From contig JAEDKW010000007.1 in assembly GCA_016295615.1 (NCBI GenBank), forward strand, positions 1 through 29,767: a stretch of DNA of 29,767 bases. The letters run 5' to 3'. The DNA comes from Oscillospiraceae bacterium (GTDB lineage Bacteria; Bacillota; Clostridia; Oscillospirales; Oscillospiraceae). The notes beneath the pieces are model-generated. The model ran no database searches. It was not told the DNA's origin and saw nothing but the letters and a program-made list of their open reading frames with translations. This document shows, piece by piece, positions 7,016 to 14,935 of this stretch; position 1 is the stretch's first letter; every line of letters starts with the position of its first letter. The translations under genes were made by a program, and so were the position numbers.

Positions 7016-8419
7016 TTATTTCTTGAGACCGACGAAGTGTTCCTTCGTCAGCTTGATGACAACCGGGGAGAGCAGCAGGACAGCGATCAGGTTCGGGATC
7101 GCCATCAGACCGTTGAGGGTATCGGAGATATCCCAAACGAGCTTCAGGTCGGCAACCGCACCGGCGATGCAGACCAGGCAGAAGATGACCTCATAGGGAC
7201 GGATGATCTTGCTGCCGAACAGGAACTCCGCGCAGCGGGTGCCGTAGAGCGCCCAGCCGAGGATCGTGGAGGTGGCAAACAGCAGCAGACCGACTGCCAG
7301 GATGATGGAGCCGAGCTTGTCGCCGAAGACGGTGGCAAAGCCCGCGACCGCGGTGGGAACGCCCGCGAGGTCGTTGTTGCCGTAGTTGCCGGTGGCAACG
7401 CCGGAGCAGAGAACGACGAGGGAGGTCAGCGTGCAGATGACGATGGTGTCCATAAAGACCTCGAAGATGCCGTAGAGACCCTGCTTGACGGGATCCTTCT
7501 CAGAAGTGGCGGCGTGCGCGATCGGCGCGGAGCCCAAGCCTGCTTCGTTGGAGAACACGCCGCGGCCGACGCCCTTGGTGATGGCGAGCTTCATCGAGAT
7601 ACCGACGGCGCCGCCGACGACGGCGGAGGGATTGAACGCGCCCTTGAAAATGGCGGCAAACACGCCGGGGATCTGTCCCGCATTGACGATGACGACGATC
7701 AGTGCGCAGATGATGTAAACGGCAGCCATGCCGGGAACGAGCTTTTCGGTGACCTGACCGATGCGCTTCACGCCGCCGATGAGCACGAGCGCCACGAAGA
7801 CGGCGACCACGATACCGGTGATCAGGCAGATGATCTTGTCAAACTGCGCGGCGTTCTCATTGAAAGCCACCGCAACGGACTTGACGGAAGAGGCGATGGA
7901 GTTGATCTGGGCAATGTTGCCGATGCCGAACGCGGCGAGCGCGCCGAACACGGAGAAGATGACGCCCAGCCACTTCCAGTTGGCGCCGAGACCGTTTTTA
8001 ATGTAGTACATCGGACCGCCGCACCAGTCGCCCTTTTCGTTGCGCTCACGGTACTTGACGGCGAGCGTCACTTCGGCAAACTTGGTGACCATGCCGAACA
8101 GCGCGGAGATCCACATCCAGAACACTGCGCCGGGACCGCCGAGGATGATCGCGCCGGTGACGCCGGCGATGTTGCCCGTACCGACGGTGGAGGCAAGCGC
8201 CGTGGAAACCGCCTGCAGCGGGGTAATTTCGCCCTTGCCCGCTTCACTCTTCTTGAAGATCTTGCCGATGGTGTTCTTCCACCAGTAGCCGATTTTGGAG
8301 AACTGAATGAAGCCGACACGGATGCTGAGGTACACGCCCGTACCGACCAGCAGCGCCAGCATGATCGGGCCCCAGACGAAGCCGTTGATCGCGCTGTTTA
8401 CAGCGATGATAGTTTCCAT
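7016..8419 (-). CDS. AGCS-family sodium:alanine/amino acid symporter
   Basis: A 467-residue polytopic membrane protein of the alanine or glycine:cation symporter family, importing a small amino acid with Na+ (or H+). It has about eleven hydrophobic segments and the family signature around GTGNIAGVTGAIILGGPGA, followed by FWMWISALFGMVTKFAEVTLAVKYRE and GGPMYYIKNGLG, all highly characteristic. Length is typical. The ATG at 8419 follows AGAGGGAAAAAG. The gene is a single transcription unit with its own promoter and terminator and is divergent from the ABC transporter operon. The exact substrate cannot be read from sequence; alanine or glycine is most likely. Confidence 0.93.
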   Translation of the reverse strand: METIIAVNSAINGFVWGPIMLALLVGTGVYLSIRVGFIQFSKIGYWWKNTIGKIFKKSEAGKGEITPLQAVSTALASTVGTGNIAGVTGAIILGGPGAVFWMWISALFGMVTKFAEVTLAVKYRERNEKGDWCGGPMYYIKNGLGANWKWLGVIFSVFGALAAFGIGNIAQINSIASSVKSVAVAFNENAAQFDKIICLITGIVVAVFVALVLIGGVKRIGQVTEKLVPGMAAVYIICALIVVIVNAGQIPGVFAAIFKGAFNPSAVVGGAVGISMKLAITKGVGRGVFSNEAGLGSAPIAHAATSEKDPVKQGLYGIFEVFMDTIVICTLTSLVVLCSGVATGNYGNNDLAGVPTAVAGFATVFGDKLGSIILAVGLLLFATSTILGWALYGTRCAEFLFGSKIIRPYEVIFCLVCIAGAVADLKLVWDISDTLNGLMAIPNLIAVLLLSPVVIKLTKEHFVGLKK

Positions 8420-8434
8420 ACTTTTTCCCTCTCA

Positions 8435-8463
8435 AAATTACAAATTGTGAAATACTTATTCAA
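8435..8463 (-). promoter_or_regulatory. Probable promoter of the AGCS symporter
   Basis: On the minus strand TTGAAT (8458-8463) and TAATTT (8435-8440) are 17 bp apart, close to the start codon. The leader would be very short. Confidence 0.5.
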
Positions 8464-8624
8464 AATATTTCATGAAAAAAGGATACCAAACCGACCGGAG
8501 AAAGTCAACATGCAAAGTGCCGTTTATTTTTTGCCGAATTTGTTCAAAATACCGATTCGGCGCTTCCACAGCCGGAGACCGCTGCTTTCCCCGCCCGCAG
8601 GGACGCCTGCACACAAATTCACAC

Positions 8625-8653
8625 TTGACAAACGATTTGCCCCATGCTATCCT
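8625..8653 (+). promoter_or_regulatory. Strong promoter of the microprotein-GntR-ABC-amidase operon
   Basis: Consensus TTGACA (8625-8630) is 17 bp from TATCCT (8648-8653), with a TG before the -10 hexamer (ATGCTATCCT). The -10 overlaps the first bases of a 33-bp inverted repeat, so binding there would block RNA polymerase. Confidence 0.85.
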
Positions 8654-8683
8654 AACTGTACTAATACGATTAGTACAGTTAGG
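8651..8683 (+). promoter_or_regulatory. 33-bp inverted repeat operator, YtrA-type
   Basis: Perfect 15-bp arms (left arm CCTAACTGTACTAAT) surround the trinucleotide ACG. Inside are ACTGTA and TACAGT separated by 13 bp, the same geometry as the AGTGTA-N13-TACACT site described for Bacillus YtrA. The site overlaps the -10 box and likely transcription start, and the second coding gene downstream is a YtrA-like GntR protein, so autorepression is the natural reading. The repeat is directly visible; binding is inferred. Confidence 0.85.
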
Positions 8684-8697
8684 TGAGGAGGAACACG

Positions 8698-8772
8698 ATG
8701 TCTTTGTTTATTTTCGCGGTCGCGGCGGTGCTGCTTCTCGGCGCTGTACTGATCGCCCTGTTGAACCGGTAA
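8698..8772 (+). CDS. 24-residue single-span membrane microprotein
   Basis: The first frame of the operon: ATG at 8698 lies six bases after GAGGAGG and the frame ends at TAA 8770-8772, one base before the ribosome binding site of the GntR gene. The peptide begins MSLFIFAVAAVLLLGAVL and ends in an Asn-Arg tail, so it is almost wholly a transmembrane helix with one basic C-terminal residue. The excellent ribosome binding site and its position directly after the operator support translation. It could be a structural microprotein that binds the transporter or a leader peptide. I recognise no family. Confidence 0.65.
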   Translation: MSLFIFAVAAVLLLGAVLIALLNR

Positions 8773-8787
8773 AAGGAGGGATACCGC

Positions 8788-9156
8788 TTGATCACTTTGA
8801 ACTACCGCGATGCGCGGGCGATCTATGAGCAGGTGCGCGACGGTCTTCGCACCCTGATCGTCACGGGCGCGATCGCCGACGGCGAGAAGCTTCCGAGCGT
8901 CCGCGCGCTGGCGTCTCAGCTTGCCATCAATCCCAACACCATTGCCCGCGCTTATACGGAGCTTGAAAACGAGGGCTACTGCTGCTCCGTTCCCGGCAAG
9001 GGCTGCTTTGCCGTTTGCGGTACGCGCGAGCAGGACGATGCACGCCGCCGCGAGCTGAAGCGGAAGGTACGCGAGCTGCTGACCGAGCTGCGCGCCATGG
9101 GTGCAGACGAGCAGGAGCTGATCGACTTATTAAAGGAGGAAGAACGCCATGATTGA
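8788..9156 (+). CDS. GntR-family transcriptional repressor, YtrA-like subfamily
   Basis: A 122-residue regulator with a winged helix-turn-helix (about 10-75; the segment EKLPSVRALASQLAINPNTI is the classic GntR helix-turn-helix) and only a short helical tail, the layout of the YtrA subfamily that controls ABC transporter operons. The start is TTG at 8788, seven bases after AAAAGGAGGG; no ATG fits, so expression may be deliberately low. Its stop overlaps the ATG of the ATPase gene by eight bases. It very likely binds the 33-bp inverted repeat over the promoter and is released by a cell-envelope signal, as known for YtrA-type regulators. The inducer here is unknown. Confidence 0.9.
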   Translation: MITLNYRDARAIYEQVRDGLRTLIVTGAIADGEKLPSVRALASQLAINPNTIARAYTELENEGYCCSVPGKGCFAVCGTREQDDARRRELKRKVRELLTELRAMGADEQELIDLLKEEERHD

Positions 9157-10048
9157 AGTCCGCAGTGTCGTCAAGACCTTTGACGGCTTTGCCGCGCTCG
9201 ACGGCGCCACGCTCACCGTCCCCAAGGGCGCGATCTACGGTCTCGTAGGTCCCAACGGCGCCGGCAAGACAACGCTTCTTCGCCACCTGACCGGCGTTTA
9301 CCGTCAGGACAGCGGCGAGATCACCTTTGAGGGCGTGCCCGTTTGGGAAAACGCCTATGTCAAAGCCTGCATCGCGTCCATTCCCGATGACTGGCACTAT
9401 TTTATGCAGTCCTCGGTCCGCGATATGATGAAGTTCTACCGCGGCTTGTACCCGCACTTTGACGCCGGGCGCTATGAAAAGCTCAAGGGCGTGTTTAACA
9501 TTGATGAACGGCATGCCGTGCGCCGCCTGTCGAAGGGACAGCAAAAGCAGGTCGCCTTCTGGCTTGCCCTGTGCTGCATGCCGGACTATCTGCTGCTTGA
9601 CGAGCCGGTGGACGGTCTCGACCCCGTGATGCGCCGCCAGGTGTGGAGCCTCGTGATGCAGGATGTCGCCGAAAACGGCACGACGGTGCTCGTCTCGTCG
9701 CACAACCTGCGCGAGCTGGAGGATGTGTGCGACCACGTGGGCGTGATGAACAGGGGCAAGGTGCTGCTGGAGCGTTCGCTTTCCGAGCTGCAGGACAACA
9801 CCGTCAAGATCCAGCTTGCGTTCGACTCCGAGGAGCCGCCGCAGCTTCCCGCCGAGCTGACCGTGCTGCACCACAGCCGCGTCGGCCGCTTGCACACCAT
9901 CATTTTCCGCGGCAGGGCAGACTACATCACCGAGCGGCTGAAGATCTGCTCCCCCGTCTTTATGGAGGCGATCCCGCTGACACTCGAGGAAATTTTCATC
10001 TATGAACTGGGAGGTGAAGACTATGCGGTCCGTGACATCGTACTTTAA
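9149..10048 (+). CDS. ABC transporter ATP-binding protein (YtrB-like)
   Basis: A 299-residue ATPase with Walker A GPNGAGKT (34-41), signature LSKGQ (127-131), Walker B YLLLDEP (147-153), D-loop GLDP and switch histidine H185. The segment before the signature (SIPDDWHYF) lacks an obvious Q-loop glutamine, as in several YtrB/BcrA-type exporters. A C-terminal extension of about 90 residues follows the core. AAAGGAGGA precedes ATG 9149. The gene overlaps the GntR frame and the permease start, so the three are translationally coupled. It should energise the neighbouring permease; the transported substrate is unknown, lipid, peptide or antibiotic being usual for this family. Confidence 0.92.
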   Translation: MIEVRSVVKTFDGFAALDGATLTVPKGAIYGLVGPNGAGKTTLLRHLTGVYRQDSGEITFEGVPVWENAYVKACIASIPDDWHYFMQSSVRDMMKFYRGLYPHFDAGRYEKLKGVFNIDERHAVRRLSKGQQKQVAFWLALCCMPDYLLLDEPVDGLDPVMRRQVWSLVMQDVAENGTTVLVSSHNLRELEDVCDHVGVMNRGKVLLERSLSELQDNTVKIQLAFDSEEPPQLPAELTVLHHSRVGRLHTIIFRGRADYITERLKICSPVFMEAIPLTLEEIFIYELGGEDYAVRDIVL

Positions 10049-11894
10049 CCGGGAGCTGCTGCGCGGCGCACTGCAGCGCACCTGGCCGCTGTGGGCGGCA
10101 TATACGCTCATCTGGCTGCTTCTTCTGCCGGTCACCCTCTTCATCCGTCTGAGCGACCGACACATTGTCTATTCGCGCCCTACCCTCTCCTATGAGCTTT
10201 TGAACACCGGTCTTCCCTCCGGCGTGATGATGGCGGCTGTTTTCGGCATTTTCTTCGCCATGGCGATGTTCGCCTACCTGACGAATCCGCGCGCCACAAA
10301 CGGCATGCACGCCATGCCGATCCGCCGCGAGGGGCTGTTCCTCACGCACTATCTCGCCGGGCTTTTCTGCCAGGTCGTGACGCTGCTCGTCAGCTTTGCA
10401 CTCGCCGCGCTCGTCACCGCCGCCTTCGGCGTGTTCGACGGCTACGCCGTCGGCATGGGACTGCTGCTCTGCGTGCTGCTGGTGCTGTTTTTCTACTCCT
10501 TTGGCGTTTTGTGCATGGTCTGCGTGGGGCAGATCCTTGCCGGCGCCGTGTTTTACGGCATTCTCAACTTCCTGTTTGTCGGCATGGAAGCCCTGCTGCG
10601 CTCGTTTGCCGGCAACTTCCTCTACGGCTACGACGGCCGTTCTTCCGCTTTTTCCACCGCGCCGCTGTCTCCCCCGGTGGAGATCGCGTCCAGTCTGTCC
10701 GTCTCCTATGTCTATGACGGCATCGACCCCATCGGCGTCAGGGTCTTCCATCTCGGCACGTTTGCCGCCTACGCCGCCGCAGGTCTGGTGCTCGCGGCGC
10801 TCGCGCTGCTGCTGTACCGCAAGCGCAGGAGCGAAATGACCGGCAACACCGTCGCCATCGGCTGGCTGCGCCCCGTGTTCAAGTACGGCGTGGCGCTTTG
10901 CAGCGCGTTCTCGCTCGGTCAGCTGCTGAGCTATTTTGTCTTTGAGCTGACGGATTCGACCTACACGGCAGGCGCGCTCATCGGCACGATCGCATGCATG
11001 ATCTTTGCCGGTCTCATCGGCTACTACGCCGCGGAGATGCTGCTGAAAAAGAGCTTCCGCGTGTTTAAGACCTCGTGGAAGGGCGCGCTTGCCACCTCAG
11101 CCGTCCTCATTCTCATCGGTCTTTCCTTCCCGCTCGACCTCACGGGCTATCAGACGCGCGTGCCGGAGCAGAGTGACATCGTCAGCGCGACCGTTGACCT
11201 CTACGGCGGAAACGTCAGCGGCAGCTTCAACCTGAGCGGGCAGGAGAGCATCGCGCTGCTGCGCGACGCGCACTGCGCCGTCATCACCGACAAGGCGCGC
11301 CAGACCGAGTACAACCGCCGCTACGTTCCCTTTGACGGCGACACCTGCACGCTCCGCATCACCTATGAGCTTGCGGACGGCACCGAGCTCTTCCGCTCCT
11401 ATGACCTGAGCATCGACGAAGCGCTGCTGAGCGATCCCTCCTCGCCGGAGAGCGCGCTCACAAAGCTTGCCAACTGCACCGAGATCACCCGCGCGCGCGT
11501 GCTCGGCGGCTGGGTGCCCGACAATCTGGAGGAGCTGCGCATCACCGGCGGCTACCTGAACTGCTCCTATTATTCCGACGGCAAGTACAGCCACAGCCAG
11601 GAGGCAGAGCTGAACGCCGCGCAGGCAAACAGTGCCTTCACCGCGCTGATGCAGGACTGCGCCGCGGGCAGCATCGAAAGCGCCGATCTCTTTGCCGCGG
11701 AGGAGGACGACTGCGAATACTATCTCAGTCTCGAGCTTTGGTACTTCGACCCTTCGGACAGCGAAGCGCGCGCCTCGGCGACCAAGCATACCGGGGAAGA
11801 GCTCTACAACGGCTCGTTCTATCTGCGCGTGACGCCGGATATGGTCAGCACGCTGCGCGCCCTGCGCGGACTGAACCTCATCGAGCTGCCGTAA
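10023..11894 (+). CDS. ABC transporter permease with large C-terminal soluble domain
   Basis: A 623-residue protein. Residues about 20-370 hold roughly eight hydrophobic segments of an ABC-2 type permease; after a last span (about 354-372) comes a 250-residue soluble region rich in Asp, Glu, Ser and Tyr, presumably outside the cell. The layout recalls the YtrC/YtrD-linked permeases and the DUF6449-type proteins of Clostridia, though I cannot confirm the family name. ATG 10023 is chosen because GGGAGGTG lies just upstream, inside the preceding gene; an in-frame ATG at 10002 lacks a site. The start overlaps the ATPase gene by 26 bases, and the amidase gene begins one base after its stop. The soluble domain may sense or bind an envelope ligand. 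Confidence 0.85.
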   Translation: MRSVTSYFNRELLRGALQRTWPLWAAYTLIWLLLLPVTLFIRLSDRHIVYSRPTLSYELLNTGLPSGVMMAAVFGIFFAMAMFAYLTNPRATNGMHAMPIRREGLFLTHYLAGLFCQVVTLLVSFALAALVTAAFGVFDGYAVGMGLLLCVLLVLFFYSFGVLCMVCVGQILAGAVFYGILNFLFVGMEALLRSFAGNFLYGYDGRSSAFSTAPLSPPVEIASSLSVSYVYDGIDPIGVRVFHLGTFAAYAAAGLVLAALALLLYRKRRSEMTGNTVAIGWLRPVFKYGVALCSAFSLGQLLSYFVFELTDSTYTAGALIGTIACMIFAGLIGYYAAEMLLKKSFRVFKTSWKGALATSAVLILIGLSFPLDLTGYQTRVPEQSDIVSATVDLYGGNVSGSFNLSGQESIALLRDAHCAVITDKARQTEYNRRYVPFDGDTCTLRITYELADGTELFRSYDLSIDEALLSDPSSPESALTKLANCTEITRARVLGGWVPDNLEELRITGGYLNCSYYSDGKYSHSQEAELNAAQANSAFTALMQDCAAGSIESADLFAAEEDDCEYYLSLELWYFDPSDSEARASATKHTGEELYNGSFYLRVTPDMVSTLRALRGLNLIELP

Positions 11895-11895
11895 G

Positions 11896-12543
11896 ATGAG
11901 AGACCGGCAAAAGCGCCGCCGGCAGCGGCTTTGGCTCGAGCGCATCGTCATCGTGGTGCTGGCGCTGCTCCTCGCCGCGGAAGCGGTATACCTTCTGCGC
12001 CACCGAAACGTCCCCGGTGCGGGCGTCACGGCGCCCGAGTGGGTGGAGGTCGAGCCGCTGCCCATCAATCCGTACTCCCGTCCGGGCACGCCGCTGCGGC
12101 AGATCAACGGCGTGGTCGTCCACTACGTCGGCAACCCCGCGACTTCGGCGGAGGCGAACCGCAGCTTCTTCGCCGGGCTCGCCCTCACGGGGGAAACCTA
12201 CGCGAGCGCACATTTTCTCGTCGGGCTCGACGGCGAGGTGCTCCAGTGCGTGCCGCTTACGGAGATCGCCTACTGCTCCAACGAGCGCAACGACGACACG
12301 ATCTCCATCGAGGTCTGCCACGATGACGAAACGGGCGAATTCAACGCAGACACGCTCGACAGTCTGGAGCGTCTGACGGCGTGGCTGTGCGTGACATTTG
12401 ACCTCGACGCGCAGACCGACGTGATCCGCCACTACGACGTGACGGGCAAGATCTGCCCGAAATACTACGTTGAGCACGAGGACGCGTGGCTTTCCTTCAA
12501 GGACGGCGTGCTGTCGCGCGAGGCGGAATTCCGCAGCCAATAG
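11896..12543 (+). CDS. Membrane-anchored N-acetylmuramoyl-L-alanine amidase (Amidase_2/PGRP fold)
   Basis: A 215-residue enzyme that should cut the amide bond between muramic acid and L-alanine of peptidoglycan outside the membrane. A basic N terminus (RQKRRRQR) precedes one transmembrane helix (about 15-34), then the zinc amidase domain of the T7-lysozyme/PGRP fold. Likely zinc ligands are H76 (VVVHYVG), H179 (IRHYDVTGK) and C187, with K185 matching the catalytic lysine of T7 lysozyme. Its ATG lies one base after the permease stop and a strong terminator follows, so it is the last gene of the transporter operon. No cleavable signal peptide or cell-wall binding domain is seen. Confidence 0.9.
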   Translation: MRDRQKRRRQRLWLERIVIVVLALLLAAEAVYLLRHRNVPGAGVTAPEWVEVEPLPINPYSRPGTPLRQINGVVVHYVGNPATSAEANRSFFAGLALTGETYASAHFLVGLDGEVLQCVPLTEIAYCSNERNDDTISIEVCHDDETGEFNADTLDSLERLTAWLCVTFDLDAQTDVIRHYDVTGKICPKYYVEHEDAWLSFKDGVLSREAEFRSQ

Positions 12544-12548
12544 ATAAT

Positions 12549-12598
12549 AAACAGCAAGAGAGCGTTCGATCCCGAACGCTCTCTTGTTGTTTATTTTT
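12549..12598. terminator. Terminator at the end of the transporter-amidase operon, also facing nudC
   Basis: A 20-bp stem with one G-U pair (12549-12568 with 12573-12592) is followed on the plus strand by ATTTTTT. It begins six bases after the amidase stop. The minus-strand nudC gene ends at 12605, so the hairpin can serve both converging genes. Confidence 0.92.
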
Positions 12599-12604
12599 TA
12601 CAAA

Positions 12605-13450
12605 TCACGGGTTTTTGCCCTCGATGAACTGCGCGATCATCTCGCCGGTGAGGCTGACGCCGGTGTCCTCATAGGTCGCCCTGAGCTCCTCGCGGCTGAC
12701 CCACGCGCCCTCGTCAAGCTCCACATGGTCGACGCGGATCTCGTCGCCGCCGTCCACCTCGCACCAGAAGCCCACGAGCAGACCGCCGGCGGAGATGCCC
12801 CACGGCTGCGTCTTGTAATATCTGAGGTTCTTGACCTTGAGACCGACCTCCTCCATCACCTCGCGGTGTACCGTCTCCTCGACGGTCTCTCCGATCTCGG
12901 TAAAGCCGGCGATGAGCGCGGTGCGCTTCGCGCCGGGGCGGTTGGCGTATTTTGTCAGCAGCAGCTTGTCCCCGTGCGTCACCGCCACGATGACCGACGG
13001 CATGATCTTCGGAAAGATCATGTTGCCGCACTTCGGGCATTTGAGCATGCGCAGCTCGCCGTCGTGCTCGGTGGGCGAGGCGCAGCGTCCGCAGAAACGG
13101 TTGTCGGCATACCACGAGGCGAGATGGAAGCCCGTGACGGCGGCATACGCCGCGTCGCGCGGCTGCACGGTGCGGAACAGGTTGATGTCCTGATACGCCC
13201 AGCCGCGGAGCGAAAGCTCCTGTTCGCAGCGGCAGAGGAAATAATGTTTCCCGTCCACCGCAAAAAGATAAGTAAATTCGCTTCCGACGCCGGCAAAGTC
13301 CTCATAGACCGGAAGCTCCAGCGTTCCGTTCTCCGTCACGCGGCACAAAAGCTTCCTGCCGAGAAAGTGCAGCACGACCGCGCCGGCGGCGGCTTTGCGC
13401 TCCGGACGGTACTGGTTGTCCAATTTTTTCGGTGCAATATCCTGGATCAC
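12605..13450 (-). CDS. nudC: NAD+ diphosphatase (Nudix, NudC type)
   Basis: NudC hydrolyses NAD(H) to NMN(H) and AMP and removes NAD caps from RNA. The 281-residue protein has a divergent N-terminal domain, a zinc ribbon (C120, C123, C138, C141), and the Nudix domain with box GFTEIGETVEE...REVMEEVGL (about 182-205). The segment TQPWGISAGGL lies where the family has the SQPWPFPxS motif; the partial mismatch leaves substrate range slightly uncertain. The start is GTG at 13450, eight bases after AAAGGAGGG; a longer frame would begin upstream of that site. It is divergent from the serine dehydratase gene and shares the plus-strand operon's terminator. Confidence 0.9.
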   Translation of the reverse strand: MIQDIAPKKLDNQYRPERKAAAGAVVLHFLGRKLLCRVTENGTLELPVYEDFAGVGSEFTYLFAVDGKHYFLCRCEQELSLRGWAYQDINLFRTVQPRDAAYAAVTGFHLASWYADNRFCGRCASPTEHDGELRMLKCPKCGNMIFPKIMPSVIVAVTHGDKLLLTKYANRPGAKRTALIAGFTEIGETVEETVHREVMEEVGLKVKNLRYYKTQPWGISAGGLLVGFWCEVDGGDEIRVDHVELDEGAWVSREELRATYEDTGVSLTGEMIAQFIEGKNP

Positions 13451-13515
13451 GGAGATAACCCTCCTTTGTTTTTCCGTCCTGCCGTCCGGATCGTGCGGCA
13501 GCTTCAACGGGTCTT

Positions 13516-13544
13516 ATTGTAACGCCTGCCGGGCGATTGTGCAA
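13516..13544 (-). promoter_or_regulatory. Promoter of nudC
   Basis: On the minus strand TTGCAC (13539-13544) and TACAAT (13516-13521) are 17 bp apart. Confidence 0.75.
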
Positions 13545-13575
13545 GCGGGAAACACGGCGCGCGGGCATTTTCCCC

Positions 13576-13604
13576 GTGACAAGCTTCCCATACCGTGGTA
13601 CAAT
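13576..13604 (+). promoter_or_regulatory. Promoter of the serine dehydratase gene
   Basis: GTGACA (13576-13581) and TACAAT (13599-13604) are 17 bp apart, with TGG just before the -10 hexamer. It is back to back with the nudC promoter. Confidence 0.75.
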
Positions 13605-13643
13605 GTCCATAAAGGACTGTTCTATGCGAAAGGAGGCGCTTTT

Positions 13644-14858
13644 ATGAAATCCTTGCGTGAGCTTTATAAGATCGGCAGAGGTCCCTCCAGCTCCCACACC
13701 ATGGGACCCGAGCGCGCCGCCAAATGGTTCCGCGGCGAGACGGACGGCGCCGACCGCTACGAGGTCATTCTCTACGGTTCGCTCGCCAAGACCGGTGCGG
13801 GTCACGGCACGGACCGCATTCTGCTCGAAACGCTCTCTCCCGTTCCGACGAAGATCGTTTTTCACGACGAGCTGCCTGAGGCGAACTGCCACCCCAACAC
13901 GCTCGATCTTCTCGCCTATCGCGGGGAGGAGCTGATCAAGCGCAGCCGCGTGGAGTCTGTCGGCGGCGGCAGCATCCGCATCGACGGCAAGGATGCGCTC
14001 ATGGCGCCGAGCATCTATCCCGAAAACTCGTTTGCCGAGATCCGTCAGTTCTGCGCGTGGCGCTACATTTCGCTGTCTGAATATGTTGAAATGAACGAAG
14101 GCGCCGAGATTTGGGACTTTTTGCAGACCGTGTGGGACACAATGAAAAACGAGATCGAGGAGGGACTTCGGGCGACCGGCGTGCTGCCCGGCGGACTGCA
14201 TCTTGACCGCAAGGCGAAGCTCCTCTACGAATCCGTCCGCGAAGACGACCCCGAGCAGGTCAAGGAGCTCAAGCAGGTGTGCGCCTATGCGTACGCCGCG
14301 GCGGAGCAGAACGCCGACAACGGCATCGTCGTCACCGCGCCGACCTGCGGCGCGTGCGGCATCGTGCCCGCCGTGCTGTACTACATGCAGAAAAAATACG
14401 GCTATGAAGACGCCAGGATCCTGCGTGCGCTGGCAGTGGGCGGCATTTTCGGCAATCTGATCCGCCGCAACGCCTCCATCTCCGGCGCGGAGTGCGGCTG
14501 TCAGGCGGAGGTCGGTTCGGCGACCTCCATGGCTGCCGCCGCGCTGTGCGAGCTGCTCGGCTTCCCCATTGAGGAGGCGGAATACGCCGCCGAGATCGCC
14601 ATGGAGCATTCGCTCGGTCTTACCTGCGACCCGATCTGCGGTCTCGTGCAGATCCCCTGCATCGAGCGCAACGCCGTTGCCGCCAAGCGCGCGCTCGACG
14701 CATGCAACCTTGCGCACATTCTCGTCGGCACGCGCAACATCTCGTTCGACATGGTCGTGCGCACCATGTATGAAACGGGCATCAACATGTCCCACGCCTT
14801 CCGCGAGACGAGCGAGGGCGGTCTTGCCAAATATTACTCAAGACTCGGCAAAAAGTAA
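13644..14858 (+). CDS. sdaA: L-serine dehydratase, fused beta-alpha, iron-sulfur type
   Basis: Deaminates L-serine to pyruvate and ammonia using an oxygen-sensitive [4Fe-4S] cluster. The 404-residue chain combines the beta part (about 1-150, opening with IGRGPSSSHTMGPE at 10-23) and the alpha part (about 155-404), which Bacillus encodes as two genes. C286, C328 and C339 have the spacing of the three cluster ligands known from Legionella serine dehydratase; further conserved segments are APTCGACG (232-239) and CDPICGLVQIPCIERN. It is shorter than E. coli SdaA (454) because the linker region is compact. ATG 13644 follows AAAGGAGG; upstream in-frame codons are leader. It is a single gene with its own promoter. 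Confidence 0.93.
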   Translation: MKSLRELYKIGRGPSSSHTMGPERAAKWFRGETDGADRYEVILYGSLAKTGAGHGTDRILLETLSPVPTKIVFHDELPEANCHPNTLDLLAYRGEELIKRSRVESVGGGSIRIDGKDALMAPSIYPENSFAEIRQFCAWRYISLSEYVEMNEGAEIWDFLQTVWDTMKNEIEEGLRATGVLPGGLHLDRKAKLLYESVREDDPEQVKELKQVCAYAYAAAEQNADNGIVVTAPTCGACGIVPAVLYYMQKKYGYEDARILRALAVGGIFGNLIRRNASISGAECGCQAEVGSATSMAAAALCELLGFPIEEAEYAAEIAMEHSLGLTCDPICGLVQIPCIERNAVAAKRALDACNLAHILVGTRNISFDMVVRTMYETGINMSHAFRETSEGGLAKYYSRLGKK

Positions 14859-14900
14859 GAAAAGCCGCGGAAACACTGAATATTTTTATTCGCGGCGCGC

Positions 14901-14929
14901 TTGACAAACGCAGCGGGAGACGATATATT
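14901..14929 (+). promoter_or_regulatory. Promoter of the T-box-ileS operon
   Basis: Consensus TTGACA (14901-14906) and TATATT (14924-14929) are 17 bp apart, directly upstream of the T-box leader. Confidence 0.85.
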
Positions 14930-14935
14930 AGGGAG

